This document shows, in pieces, positions 56,695-64,000 of a stretch of DNA of 64,000 nt. Position 1 is the stretch's first letter, and each line of letters starts with the position of its first letter. Source of the DNA: Candidatus Chlamydia sanziniae (GTDB lineage: Bacteria > Chlamydiota > Chlamydiia > Chlamydiales > Chlamydiaceae); NCBI RefSeq assembly GCF_001653975.1, contig NZ_CP014639.1, positions 310,001 to 374,000 of the forward strand, in the 5' to 3' direction. The notes beneath the pieces were generated by a model. It was given only the letters and a program-made list of their open reading frames with translations, did no database searches and was not told the origin of the DNA. Both the position numbers and the translations under genes were made by a program.

Positions 56695-56982
56695 ATGGAA
56701 TCACAACAGATTAATGTTAAGAAAGTAGAGACTAAAGCAATCCCTGAAACAGAAACAACTCCTGAGTATCTTTCTCCTTCAAGCACTACTTTTGAGGGTC
56801 CTGTGAAAACTTTAGATCAGTTACGCCAAGCATTAATTCAAAAAATGGGAACAGAAAAAGGTCAAGAGATGTATGACAACTTCATTCAATCTATCTTAAT
56901 TTCTGCATTCGGTACTATGCATAAAGATATGGACCGCGCTCAAAAAGCTTCTAAAAAAATGCGTTCTATTTATAAAGAGTAG
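56695..56982 (+). CDS. Small hypothetical protein (CT659-like)
   Basis: 95 residues: Thr/Pro/Glu-rich N-terminus (1-40), then two helices (KTLDQLRQALIQKMG and beyond) and a basic C-terminus. Matches CT659 by position between parC and rluD. No known domain. The start is preceded by TTGAAATT, a weak ribosome site. Confidence 0.75.
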   Translation: MESQQINVKKVETKAIPETETTPEYLSPSSTTFEGPVKTLDQLRQALIQKMGTEKGQEMYDNFIQSILISAFGTMHKDMDRAQKASKKMRSIYKE

Positions 56983-56984
56983 CG

Positions 56985-57302
56985 GTGTCTTTTACATATT
57001 TTCTAGCTCTGCCCTTAGATATTCTTACACAAAAACGTCTGTTGCAATTTCCTAAGCGCTGGGGACCTTTTTTAAATTCCACCCTGTATCTTTCTCTCAT
57101 AGACTATCATCATGTTCCATATTTAGCCAAGCAGCTCCCCCCTTTCCCCCTTCGTGTTGAGGAGTGGGAAAAAGTAATCGCCCATGTATCGAGTTTGTTG
57201 ATACATACGTTTTTATGTCCCCACATCTCTGTTCTCCAGCTTTTAGCCTGTAGCCAATTTCAAAAATTAACACTAGAGGAGCTGGGCACATATAAGCCCT
57301 AG
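56985..57302 (+). CDS. Possible 105-residue hypothetical protein
   Basis: Opens with GTG only 2 bases after the stop of the 95-residue gene, which suggests coupling. The N-terminus FLALPLDILTQKRLL recalls the start of 2H phosphoesterases (FxALPLP), but the catalytic H-x-T pairs are not there, so I do not assign the family. It is hydrophobic and helix-rich. Real or spurious is not settled; the frame is long for this A/T content. Confidence 0.45.
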   Translation: MSFTYFLALPLDILTQKRLLQFPKRWGPFLNSTLYLSLIDYHHVPYLAKQLPPFPLRVEEWEKVIAHVSSLLIHTFLCPHISVLQLLACSQFQKLTLEELGTYKP

Positions 57303-57515
57303 AGAATAATCTGAGATTTCCTTGGAAAGTTATCTTAGGTTCTTGTTTACTTTTAGAGTTTATTTATCTCTAGCACTTACGTTCTTTCTATTAAAAATTA
57401 AAAAGCACTCAATTTCTATCACGGCTTATTCATAATAACAGGCTTTTAATAATTTTACTAGATCCTTAACCTATTCATTATTAAAATAATAAAAAAGTTT
57501 CTTTGTTCGTATATA

Positions 57516-58508
57516 ATGGTAAATCCAAAACTTTCTTTCACTGTGAGTGACGTTGGAACTCATGAGCGTTTGGATAAATACCTTGCTTTGGTATATCCTC
57601 AATACTCTCGAGCTTTCTATCAACAGCATATTTTAGGTAAGCTTGTCCAAGTCAATGGCAAAGTGCACACTAAGGTAGCAACACGCCTTTTTCTTGGAGA
57701 TACAATCACCATAGAAATTCAAGAGAAAGAAAAGCCTCTAGAACTGATTCCTGAAGCGATTACCTTAAATAAAATTTATGAAGATTCCTCAATTTTAGTG
57801 GTCAATAAACCTAGAAGCATGGTGGTTCATCCTGCACCTGGCCATTCTGAAGGAACTCTTGTTCATGCTTTACTCCATTACATGGGAGAGAAGTTAAAAG
57901 AAGAGTTCCCCGACGAACCCTGGCGTCCAGGGATTGTGCACCGATTAGATAAGGATACCTCTGGGCTTATCATTACAGCAAAAACACGTCAGGCCAAAAA
58001 AATGTATGGAGAACTTTTTACTATTAAACGTTTAAAAAAAAATTATCTAGCCCTATGTATAGGAAAAGCTGTCGACACTACAGTGCACACACATCTAGGT
58101 CGACATCACAACAAGCGCAAGGAAATGGCTGTTGTTGCTGAAGGAAAGGAAGCCATTACTCATTGCCAAGTACTTGCATTTAACGGACAGCTAAGTCTAG
58201 TATTGTTATCCCCAGAAACAGGACGAACGCATCAACTTAGGGTGCATATGAAGCACTTAGGAACTCCTATTTTAGGGGATCCGCTTTATGGTATTCAATC
58301 AATTAACCAACGTTATACCCTTGACAAACAACAGTTGCATGCCTATAGCTTAGATTTTATTCATCCTGAAACTTGTCAACCCCTCAAACTCACAGCTGCT
58401 TTACCTGAAGACATGTTTACTCTTATATTAAAAGAATTTCATGGTAATGCAACTATTGTAAATAATAAACTCCTAGAGTTAGTTAAAAATAATAATGCAT
58501 TAAAGTAA
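57516..58508 (+). CDS. rluD: 23S rRNA pseudouridine synthase RluD
   Basis: 330 residues. N-terminal S4 RNA-binding domain (about 15-75), then the pseudouridine synthase domain with GIVHRLDKDTSGL (catalytic Asp) and GRTHQLRVHMKHLG. It modifies helix 69 of 23S rRNA. Equivalent to CT658 (sfhB). The ATG overlaps a TATAAT-like stretch, so the promoter lies further upstream or within the preceding 213 bases. Confidence 0.95.
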   Translation: MVNPKLSFTVSDVGTHERLDKYLALVYPQYSRAFYQQHILGKLVQVNGKVHTKVATRLFLGDTITIEIQEKEKPLELIPEAITLNKIYEDSSILVVNKPRSMVVHPAPGHSEGTLVHALLHYMGEKLKEEFPDEPWRPGIVHRLDKDTSGLIITAKTRQAKKMYGELFTIKRLKKNYLALCIGKAVDTTVHTHLGRHHNKRKEMAVVAEGKEAITHCQVLAFNGQLSLVLLSPETGRTHQLRVHMKHLGTPILGDPLYGIQSINQRYTLDKQQLHAYSLDFIHPETCQPLKLTAALPEDMFTLILKEFHGNATIVNNKLLELVKNNNALK

Positions 58509-58605
58509 TTCCTTTATTTTAACAAACCAATTACAATTAATTTAAAGTGAGTTCGATTTTAACCATTCTTTTGAAGACAATGCGAATTACTTATAGGATC
58601 CCCTT

Positions 58606-58842
58606 ATGAAAGAATTTTTAGAATATATTATCAAAAATCTTGTTGATCGTCCTGAAGAAGTCCACATTAAAGAAGTTCAAGGTACACATACCATTATCTA
58701 TGAATTGAGTGCTGCGAAACCTGATATTGGAAAAATCATTGGTAAAGAAGGACGTACAATTAAAGCCATCCGCACGTTATTAGTTTCTGTTGCGAGCAGA
58801 AATAATGTTCGGGTAAGCTTGGAAATCATGGAAGACAAATAA
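58606..58842 (+). CDS. khpA: KH-domain RNA-binding protein (KhpA-like)
   Basis: 78 residues containing one KH domain with the GxxG loop in IIGKEGRTIKAIRTLL. Small single-KH proteins of this type bind RNA and act with KhpB/Jag in other bacteria. Equivalent to CT657. AGGATCCCCTT precedes the ATG. Confidence 0.9.
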   Translation: MKEFLEYIIKNLVDRPEEVHIKEVQGTHTIIYELSAAKPDIGKIIGKEGRTIKAIRTLLVSVASRNNVRVSLEIMEDK

Positions 58843-58915
58843 ATTATAGATTTTTCGCTATTTTAAACTATTGTATTTTCAGCTAGGAGACTAGGGAAAA
58901 AGACACCGCGATTTT

Positions 58916-58988
58916 CGGACCGAGCAGGATTCGAACCTGCGACCATTCGCTTAGAAGGCGAATGCTCTATCCTCTGAGCTATCGGTCC
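58916..58988 (-). tRNA. tRNA-Arg (anticodon TCT)
   Basis: 73-base cloverleaf on the minus strand. GGACCGA pairs with TCGGTCC, anticodon TCT in loop CTTCTAA, T-arm GCAGGTTCGAATCCTGC. CCA not encoded. Lies between the KH-domain gene and kdsA. Confidence 0.95.
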
Positions 58989-59225
58989 AGGTCTAAAGAG
59001 AATTTTTATAATCTCAACTGGGGTTTTCAGCACAAAAGTGCTAAGAAAAAACTTTTCCATCTAGTATAAATCTCCTTAGAAAAAAGTCAATTGCGACGCA
59101 AAGGTTCTTTATTCATTGAATGAACTTTGTTCCTACTAGCACACTACCCAGTAGATGCTAAAAAATTAGACTTGTTTCAAACAAACGCTTATATTGACTT
59201 CCTATACCTACTAATAGAGAAAATC

Positions 59226-60035
59226 ATGTTCGAAAATAAAATGATCCTCATCACTGGTCCTTGCGTAATTGAAAGCGAAGCGATTGCACTAAAAACTGCG
59301 GAAAAATTGCAACAACTACTTGCACCTTATGAAAGCCGCATCTCATGGATTTTCAAAAGTAGTTATGATAAAGCAAATCGTTCTTCGTTAGCATCGTATC
59401 GAGGTCCAGGCCTAGAAAAAGGATTACGCATTCTTGCTAAGATTAAAGAAATGCTACACGTACAAGTTCTTACAGATATCCATACACCTAACGAAGCATA
59501 TGCAGCAGCTGAAGTTTGCGATATACTACAGATCCCTGCCTTTCTCTGCCGTCAAACCGACCTTCTTGTTGCTGCAGGTGAGACAGGGGCAATTATAAAT
59601 TTAAAAAAAGGTCAATTCCTATCCCCTTGGGATATGCAAGGTCCTATCGATAAGGTTCTCTCCACAGGAAATGATAAAATCCTACTCACAGAGAGAGGTT
59701 ATTCCTTTGGGTATAATAATCTTATCTCAGATATGCGTTCTATAGCAGTGCTGGAACGTACGGGATTTCCTGTAATTTTTGATGCCACACACTCTGTGCA
59801 ACTTCCTGGAGCTCTCACAACAAAAAGTGGAGGTCAAACAGAATTTATCCCCACTTTAAGTCGAGCTGCACTTGCTGCAGGAGCTCATGGCCTTTTTGTA
59901 GAAGCCCATCCCACTCCAAAGATAGCAAAAAGCGATGCTGCTTCCATGTTATCTCTAAGTGAGTTAGAGAATCTTCTCCCGGGTTGGGATCAACTATTCA
60001 CCTGTATCAACTCCTTGAGGATGGTCCCCGCATGA
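59226..60035 (+). CDS. kdsA: KDO-8-phosphate synthase
   Basis: 269 residues from the ATG at 59226. [39 protein letters not shown] and [11 protein letters not shown] are the family's conserved blocks. It joins arabinose-5-phosphate and PEP to make KDO-8-phosphate for lipopolysaccharide. The stop overlaps the start of the next gene (ATGA), in an operon with lptB. Confidence 0.97.
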   Translation: MFENKMILITGPCVIESEAIALKTAEKLQQLLAPYESRISWIFKSSYDKANRSSLASYRGPGLEKGLRILAKIKEMLHVQVLTDIHTPNEAYAAAEVCDILQIPAFLCRQTDLLVAAGETGAIINLKKGQFLSPWDMQGPIDKVLSTGNDKILLTERGYSFGYNNLISDMRSIAVLERTGFPVIFDATHSVQLPGALTTKSGGQTEFIPTLSRAALAAGAHGLFVEAHPTPKIAKSDAASMLSLSELENLLPGWDQLFTCINSLRMVPA

Positions 60036-60514
60036 CCAAATTCCTATTTCATGGTCTTCTCTATTCTCTGGGGATTCTGCTCTTAGCTTGCGGGACTTTA
60101 ATCGCAATCATTAAAGTAGATCAGATATGCGATGTTTCCTGCATGAATAAACATTTTGAGGAAGCCCCCCCGTTTCTAAAGATAAAAAAATTAGGAATTC
60201 AGAAGAAAATTTGTTCTCCAGAGCATCAGTTTTTTAATTGTCATGTAGATAAATCTTATATAGAACTCTATCTCCCCTACCCAAACTATTCCTGCAAAGA
60301 ATATCTTTCGAAAATTTCAGGAGCTATTCAGACTCGAGATGCTGAAAAGTTCATGAAATTTCAAGGCAATTCAGGCTTATTGAACTACCAAGATTGCTCA
60401 TTAAATATTTATGATTGTCGTTTCTGTCTGGATTCTTCCGACCCTGCATCGTTAGAGGACACCAATGCCTCTGGAGGTATGAAAATGCTATCCTTATCTC
60501 TTCTTAGGGGATAA
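60032..60514 (+). CDS. Membrane-anchored protein, LptC candidate (CT654-like)
   Basis: 160 residues. One N-terminal transmembrane helix (about 5-27), then an extracytoplasmic region with about nine cysteines (for example QICDVSC and IYDCRFC). It overlaps kdsA by 4 bases and is followed 4 bases later by lptB. In E. coli, lptC-lptA-lptB follow kdsC, and LptC has just this shape: one helix and a periplasmic beta-jellyroll. The identity is inferred from position and topology; the cysteines are unusual for LptC. Confidence 0.65.
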   Translation: MTKFLFHGLLYSLGILLLACGTLIAIIKVDQICDVSCMNKHFEEAPPFLKIKKLGIQKKICSPEHQFFNCHVDKSYIELYLPYPNYSCKEYLSKISGAIQTRDAEKFMKFQGNSGLLNYQDCSLNIYDCRFCLDSSDPASLEDTNASGGMKMLSLSLLRG

Positions 60515-60518
60515 ATGT

Positions 60519-61241
60519 ATGCCCATACTTTCTGTTCATAATCTTGTGAAAAAGTACAACAAAAAGCCTGTCACCAATCACATTTCCTTTCAAGTAAATC
60601 CTGGCGAAATTGTAGGTCTACTCGGTCCTAACGGAGCTGGGAAAACAACAGCATTTTATCTTACTGTTGGGTTAATCCGGCCGGACTCAGGGAAGATTTT
60701 ATTTAAAAATGTTGATGTTACTAAAAAAACCATGGACTATCGAGCACGCTTAGGTATTGGCTATCTTGCTCAAGAGCCTACAGCATTTAAAGATCTTTCT
60801 GTTAAAGACAACCTTGTCTGTATTTTAGAAATTATTTATAAAGCTCGTAAGCAACAGTCCCATCTATTAAACACGTTAATTGATGATTTGCAACTCGGCT
60901 CTTGTTTAAATAAAAAAGCAGGAACACTGTCAGGAGGAGAACGACGTCGATTAGAAATTGCTTGTGTTCTCGCTCTAAACCCTAGTGTCTTACTCCTTGA
61001 TGAGCCCTTTGCTAATGTAGATCCTCTGGTAATTCAAAATGTACAATATCTAATTAAAACCCTGGCTAGCCGCGGTATTGGCATTTTAATTACCGATCAT
61101 AATGCTAAAGAATTACTCTCCATAGCAGACAGATGTTACTTAATTATTGATGGAAAGATATTCTTCGAAGGCTCTTCTTCACAAATGATCAGCAATCCCA
61201 TGGTAAAACAACATTATCTAGGAGATTCTTTTTCTTATTGA
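60519..61241 (+). CDS. lptB: LPS export ABC ATPase LptB (YhbG)
   Basis: 240 residues. Walker A GPNGAGKT, signature LSGGERRR, Walker B VLLLDEPFANVD, H-loop ITDHN. It drives LPS transport by LptFG with LptC. The operon kdsA-CT654-lptB joins KDO synthesis and LPS export. Its 3' end overlaps the opposing gene by 53 bases. Confidence 0.95.
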   Translation: MPILSVHNLVKKYNKKPVTNHISFQVNPGEIVGLLGPNGAGKTTAFYLTVGLIRPDSGKILFKNVDVTKKTMDYRARLGIGYLAQEPTAFKDLSVKDNLVCILEIIYKARKQQSHLLNTLIDDLQLGSCLNKKAGTLSGGERRRLEIACVLALNPSVLLLDEPFANVDPLVIQNVQYLIKTLASRGIGILITDHNAKELLSIADRCYLIIDGKIFFEGSSSQMISNPMVKQHYLGDSFSY

Positions 61242-61965
61242 TCGTGTTCTTACTGTCTCTAGGCGTGAGAGTAATAATCTTCATCAAAGCTTTAACACCA
61301 TCTTCTTCAAGAAAAGGAACTCCTGGTTTTACGCCATGTTCTGCTAATTTAAAAGCTTGGAAAGTATTACAAATTCTTCCTGTGAGGCGTATCCCCATGC
61401 CTTTCAACTGCATTATAGAGGCATAATCTCCAAACATTTTTAAAGAAAGTTCACAAGCAGTAATAACAAAAAGGATCTGATGAGAGGGATAGAGTTTCTC
61501 TAGATCAAAGAAATGCTTAGCAATATCTATAAAGGTAGGAATAATCACTATTCTATACTTAAAGACATTATACTTACGTACCCAACCTATAGAACATGAA
61601 GTGCATACAGTATTTAGAGGGTCGTAGCAACAGTTGCTGTTAAATCTTCCTACAGGGCAGTGCTTAGGCTTTTCACAATAAGAAAATCCTAGAATGAGAA
61701 TTCTGTTAGGACGATGCAATTCTACAATGATATCCTCGATACTAAGACAATTATAAAAAAATAAATTTCCCGATTGATGCGCATGTTTTGGCATGAGCAG
61801 AGCCCTCACTAACCGGGCAATAGAACGAGGCCGTTTTAGCAAATGATAGGCAAGACGCCTTCCTTCCTTTAAGGATAACAGGTAAGCAATAGTTTTCAGC
61901 CGTAACCCTCTTGCTGTAGCCTTAGTGATATTAGGAATATTTGGTTTCTGTATAGGCTTTGCCAT
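61189..61965 (-). CDS. Cysteine-rich conserved protein, DUF116-like
   Basis: 258 residues. A basic helical N-terminus (about 1-60) and a cysteine cluster at residues 97, 103, 112, 113, 121 and 124 (CPVG, NCCY, CTSC), then ITACELSLKMF, which resembles the C-terminal part of DUF116 proteins. A metal or Fe-S centre is plausible. I am unsure of the family. It is convergent with lptB and overlaps it by 53 bases. Not part of the C. trachomatis core order as I recall it. Confidence 0.6.
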   Translation of the reverse strand: MAKPIQKPNIPNITKATARGLRLKTIAYLLSLKEGRRLAYHLLKRPRSIARLVRALLMPKHAHQSGNLFFYNCLSIEDIIVELHRPNRILILGFSYCEKPKHCPVGRFNSNCCYDPLNTVCTSCSIGWVRKYNVFKYRIVIIPTFIDIAKHFFDLEKLYPSHQILFVITACELSLKMFGDYASIMQLKGMGIRLTGRICNTFQAFKLAEHGVKPGVPFLEEDGVKALMKIITLTPRDSKNTINKKKNLLDNVVLPWDC

Positions 61966-62032
61966 AAAGATCAGTGTTCGTAGAACAATCTCTTATAAAA
62001 TATCACGCCAGATTATAGATCTCCATCAGGAT

Positions 62033-62212
62033 CTACTCTAAAAACTCATCTTCTGACAACACTTCTTCTGCTATAGCTTTAATAGTTGTCAGACCTTCTG
62101 GAAATCCTAGAGTACGAAGCAAGTCATTCACATGTTCTAACTCTCTAGAGAGCTGATCATTCATAAACTCTAATCGTGCTAATTGCTGCTGCATGTCAGA
62201 TCCTGGCTGCAT
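62033..62212 (-). CDS. Small acidic protein of 59 residues (CT652.1-like)
   Basis: A short gene on the minus strand beginning MQPGSDMQQQ and ending DEFLE. GGAGGA lies about 6 bases before the ATG, the best ribosome site in this region. Helical and acidic, probably coiled coil (QQLARLEFMNDQLSRELEHV read in part). C. trachomatis has a similar-sized CT652.1 by lptB. Function unknown. Confidence 0.7.
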   Translation of the reverse strand: MQPGSDMQQQLARLEFMNDQLSRELEHVNDLLRTLGFPEGLTTIKAIAEEVLSEDEFLE

Positions 62213-62307
62213 AAAGTCCTCCGCAAATACTTTTCATAAAGAAAAGGAGCAAAAACTGTGCCAGTTTCTTTTTTATAAAGAAAAACTTTTATTGAGTAGA
62301 TCTAAGG

Positions 62308-64000
62308 CTATCCTGTTAAACTTCTTGCCAGACTCAAATACATTTGATTCAAAACTTGTAAAGAGGTAGCGACCACGGTCCATTCTTGTTGCATAGAAGT
62401 CAGATGCATTTGTAGTTCTAGTTGGAAGTTTTGTCCCATATCTGCAAAAGATTGTTGATCAGACTGCACAGTAGCCTGCAAAGGGAACATCCCCCCATTG
62501 ACTGCAGCGCCCACCAATCCTGAAACCAAAGCATCTTCTAGGATTTGTAGTCGACCTTGCCATTGCTCTTGACCTCCATTCACTATAAAAGTTCCAGCCA
62601 CGGAACCTTTTGTTATACTAAGAGGCTTGAGATAGTTTTGTAACAATACTAAAGATCCAGATATAGAATTTACATTGTCTTTATAATTTCTTAAAGCATC
62701 GAGAATATGTGTTCGTTGTTCACTCGTGATTCTGTCATCAGCAAGCACTTTTTGTTTTTGCTCTTCAAGCACTACGAGAGCCTTCTGAGTTGCTTGCAAA
62801 TACACGGTGATTTGCTCGCGTTCTCTATTAAGCTTTGCTTGAGCACTTTCTTGGGAGCCTGGAAAAGCATTCGTACCGCCGACACCTACAGCAGGTTGTT
62901 GACCGACATAACTTGCGAAATTAAAATATGTGGCTCCATTTACATAATAAGCAATAGCCGCAATGATAGCATTCCCTACGGAAGAACCCAAGTTACTATA
63001 ATATAATTGACCATAAATCTGATTTAAATAGTCGACTTCCTTAGGCATATAGCGATCTATCAATACAGAAGCGACTGCAGAGGGCAAAGTCATAGCACGC
63101 ACTTCACTTGCTTGTGCAATCAGCTGCTGAACAAATAGTGTGTTTTTCATATTAGTGAACTGCTTTAACTTTGTCTGTAGGGTTGCAATGCTGCTCTCAA
63201 GGGTTTCTGATTCCACAGTAGCAAGAGCTTTAAATCTAAAGTACGCCCTTGCTGTATTATCTGCTTGTTCGCGAGCTACTTTACTCACTTGAGGTAAAAA
63301 TCCTACAGAACCCGCATTTAATAATACTTGGTTGATTTGTACTTTTGAATCCTTCTGTGAATAAATTGTATAAGTTTCCTTTCCAACAGTAAAAGTGCCA
63401 TTGGAGGAGATTATATTTTCCATTGCAGATTTCATAGTGGCTGCTAACCCAAACTTTGAGTTTTCCAGCTCTCGAATTTCAGCTCGAATTGCAGTAGTGA
63501 CATCCGTCATCGTTGCTGAAGGATTATTAGCTAAAACGGTACTGGCTATAAAATATGTCCAAACAGCAGCACAATATTTTTCTCCATTAAAACCCTTCAG
63601 TAAGGTAACTGCGTCATTGATAAGTTTTTGTTGTTGTACAGTGAATTCAGAAAAACGCGCATTGATTCCACGAAGAGTTTGTAAAGCTCCAGCAACTGCA
63701 GCACTACTAATCTCACCAATTGCTGAGCTCAAATCGATAGGGGCGAACACACCCATCAACGAGGTAACAAAATTCGATAATTCCGAAAACATATCCGCTT
63801 GGTGCTGATTCACATATATACCCGCTTTCAGTACTGTATCGAAAGAGCCTAGAGCAGCTACCTGATCTTTATATAAGTTGGATAGATCTGCACAAAAATT
63901 AAGTTTGTCATTCCTAGGTAGTTCAGATTTACGAATTAATTGAGCAAATGTTTCTCCTACATCCCCTATATGCTGAAGTTCATTTGTATTAAACTCAGAT
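62308..64000 (-). CDS. DUF582-type secreted protein, C-terminal part (cut by right edge)
   Basis: The frame stays open from 62308 to the edge, 563 residues without a start in the window; a GTG at 63811-63813 is internal. Helix-rich and low in Cys, it resembles the CT620/CT619/CT621 DUF582 family, which are T3S-exported proteins that reach the host cytoplasm or nucleus in C. trachomatis. Further DUF582 genes are expected to the right. Family call rests on the general pattern and position; no catalytic motif. Confidence 0.75.
   Translation of the reverse strand, partial: SEFNTNELQHIGDVGETFAQLIRKSELPRNDKLNFCADLSNLYKDQVAALGSFDTVLKAGIYVNQHQADMFSELSNFVTSLMGVFAPIDLSSAIGEISSAAVAGALQTLRGINARFSEFTVQQQKLINDAVTLLKGFNGEKYCAAVWTYFIASTVLANNPSATMTDVTTAIRAEIRELENSKFGLAATMKSAMENIISSNGTFTVGKETYTIYSQKDSKVQINQVLLNAGSVGFLPQVSKVAREQADNTARAYFRFKALATVESETLESSIATLQTKLKQFTNMKNTLFVQQLIAQASEVRAMTLPSAVASVLIDRYMPKEVDYLNQIYGQLYYSNLGSSVGNAIIAAIAYYVNGATYFNFASYVGQQPAVGVGGTNAFPGSQESAQAKLNREREQITVYLQATQKALVVLEEQKQKVLADDRITSEQRTHILDALRNYKDNVNSISGSLVLLQNYLKPLSITKGSVAGTFIVNGGQEQWQGRLQILEDALVSGLVGAAVNGGMFPLQATVQSDQQSFADMGQNFQLELQMHLTSMQQEWTVVATSLQVLNQMYLSLARSLTG

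Noticed and set aside
1..64000. Mobile elements, phage or horizontally acquired operons
   Set aside because: No transposase, integrase, terminal inverted repeats or target duplications were seen. Base composition and codon use look even, also in the lineage-specific genes.

Overview
The window comes from a member of the Chlamydiaceae, and gene content and order place it in the former Chlamydophila branch. It carries ompA (major outer membrane protein, MOMP) between pbp2 and rpsB-tsf-pyrH-frr, the large chlamydial type III secretion (T3S) cluster from cdsC to cdsD, a second gyrase-like pair (parE/parC) and a lineage-type DUF582 protein. The MOMP resembles those of C. pecorum and C. pneumoniae more than those of C. 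trachomatis. C. pecorum is my best guess, but only from memory of the protein sequences. Coding is dense, with short intergenic gaps. I see no insertion sequences, phage genes, rRNA or CRISPR.

Layout. 1-8641: end of dnaE; an envelope gene (CT546-like); a probable operon of a TPR protein, an LptE-like lipoprotein and RsbW; CT550-like; dacF; CT552-like; rsmB. 8790-13671: four lineage-specific minus-strand genes, of which two are clear paralogues with proline-rich tandem repeats. 13907-20055: pgk, a Pit phosphate permease with its DUF47 partner, dppD-dppF, parB. 20282-21890: three accessory genes, including a NodB-fold protein that lacks its metal ligands. 21912-26638: sufBCDS iron-sulfur assembly operon. 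27018-31378: TPR protein and PBP2. 31924-36417: ompA, tRNA-Gly and the rpsB-tsf-pyrH-frr operon. 36531-38570: tRNA-Glu, tRNA-Lys, mcsA-mcsB and tRNA-Thr. 38730-51532: the T3S operon in reverse (chaperone, CdsD, CdsE, CdsF, CdsG, CT668, CdsN, CdsO, CdsP, CdsQ, Pkn5, CdsC). 51902-58842: hemA, parE/parC, small genes, rluD, a KH-domain RNA binder. 58916-64000: tRNA-Arg, kdsA, an LptC candidate, lptB, a cysteine-rich protein, a 59-residue gene, and a DUF582 protein that runs off the right edge.

How they work together. Most genes serve the obligate intracellular life cycle: the envelope (MOMP, PBP2, DacF, KDO synthesis and LPS transport), injection of effectors (T3S), Fe-S supply, nutrient import (phosphate, oligopeptides) and sigma-factor control (RsbW). 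The most interesting part is 8.8-13.7 kb. It looks like a rapidly evolving effector locus at a genome rearrangement point. Its two proline-rich paralogues each carry a GILK tetrapeptide followed by a basic-V/I-x-W motif, the order used by eukaryotic regulators that dock on protein phosphatase 1 (PP1).
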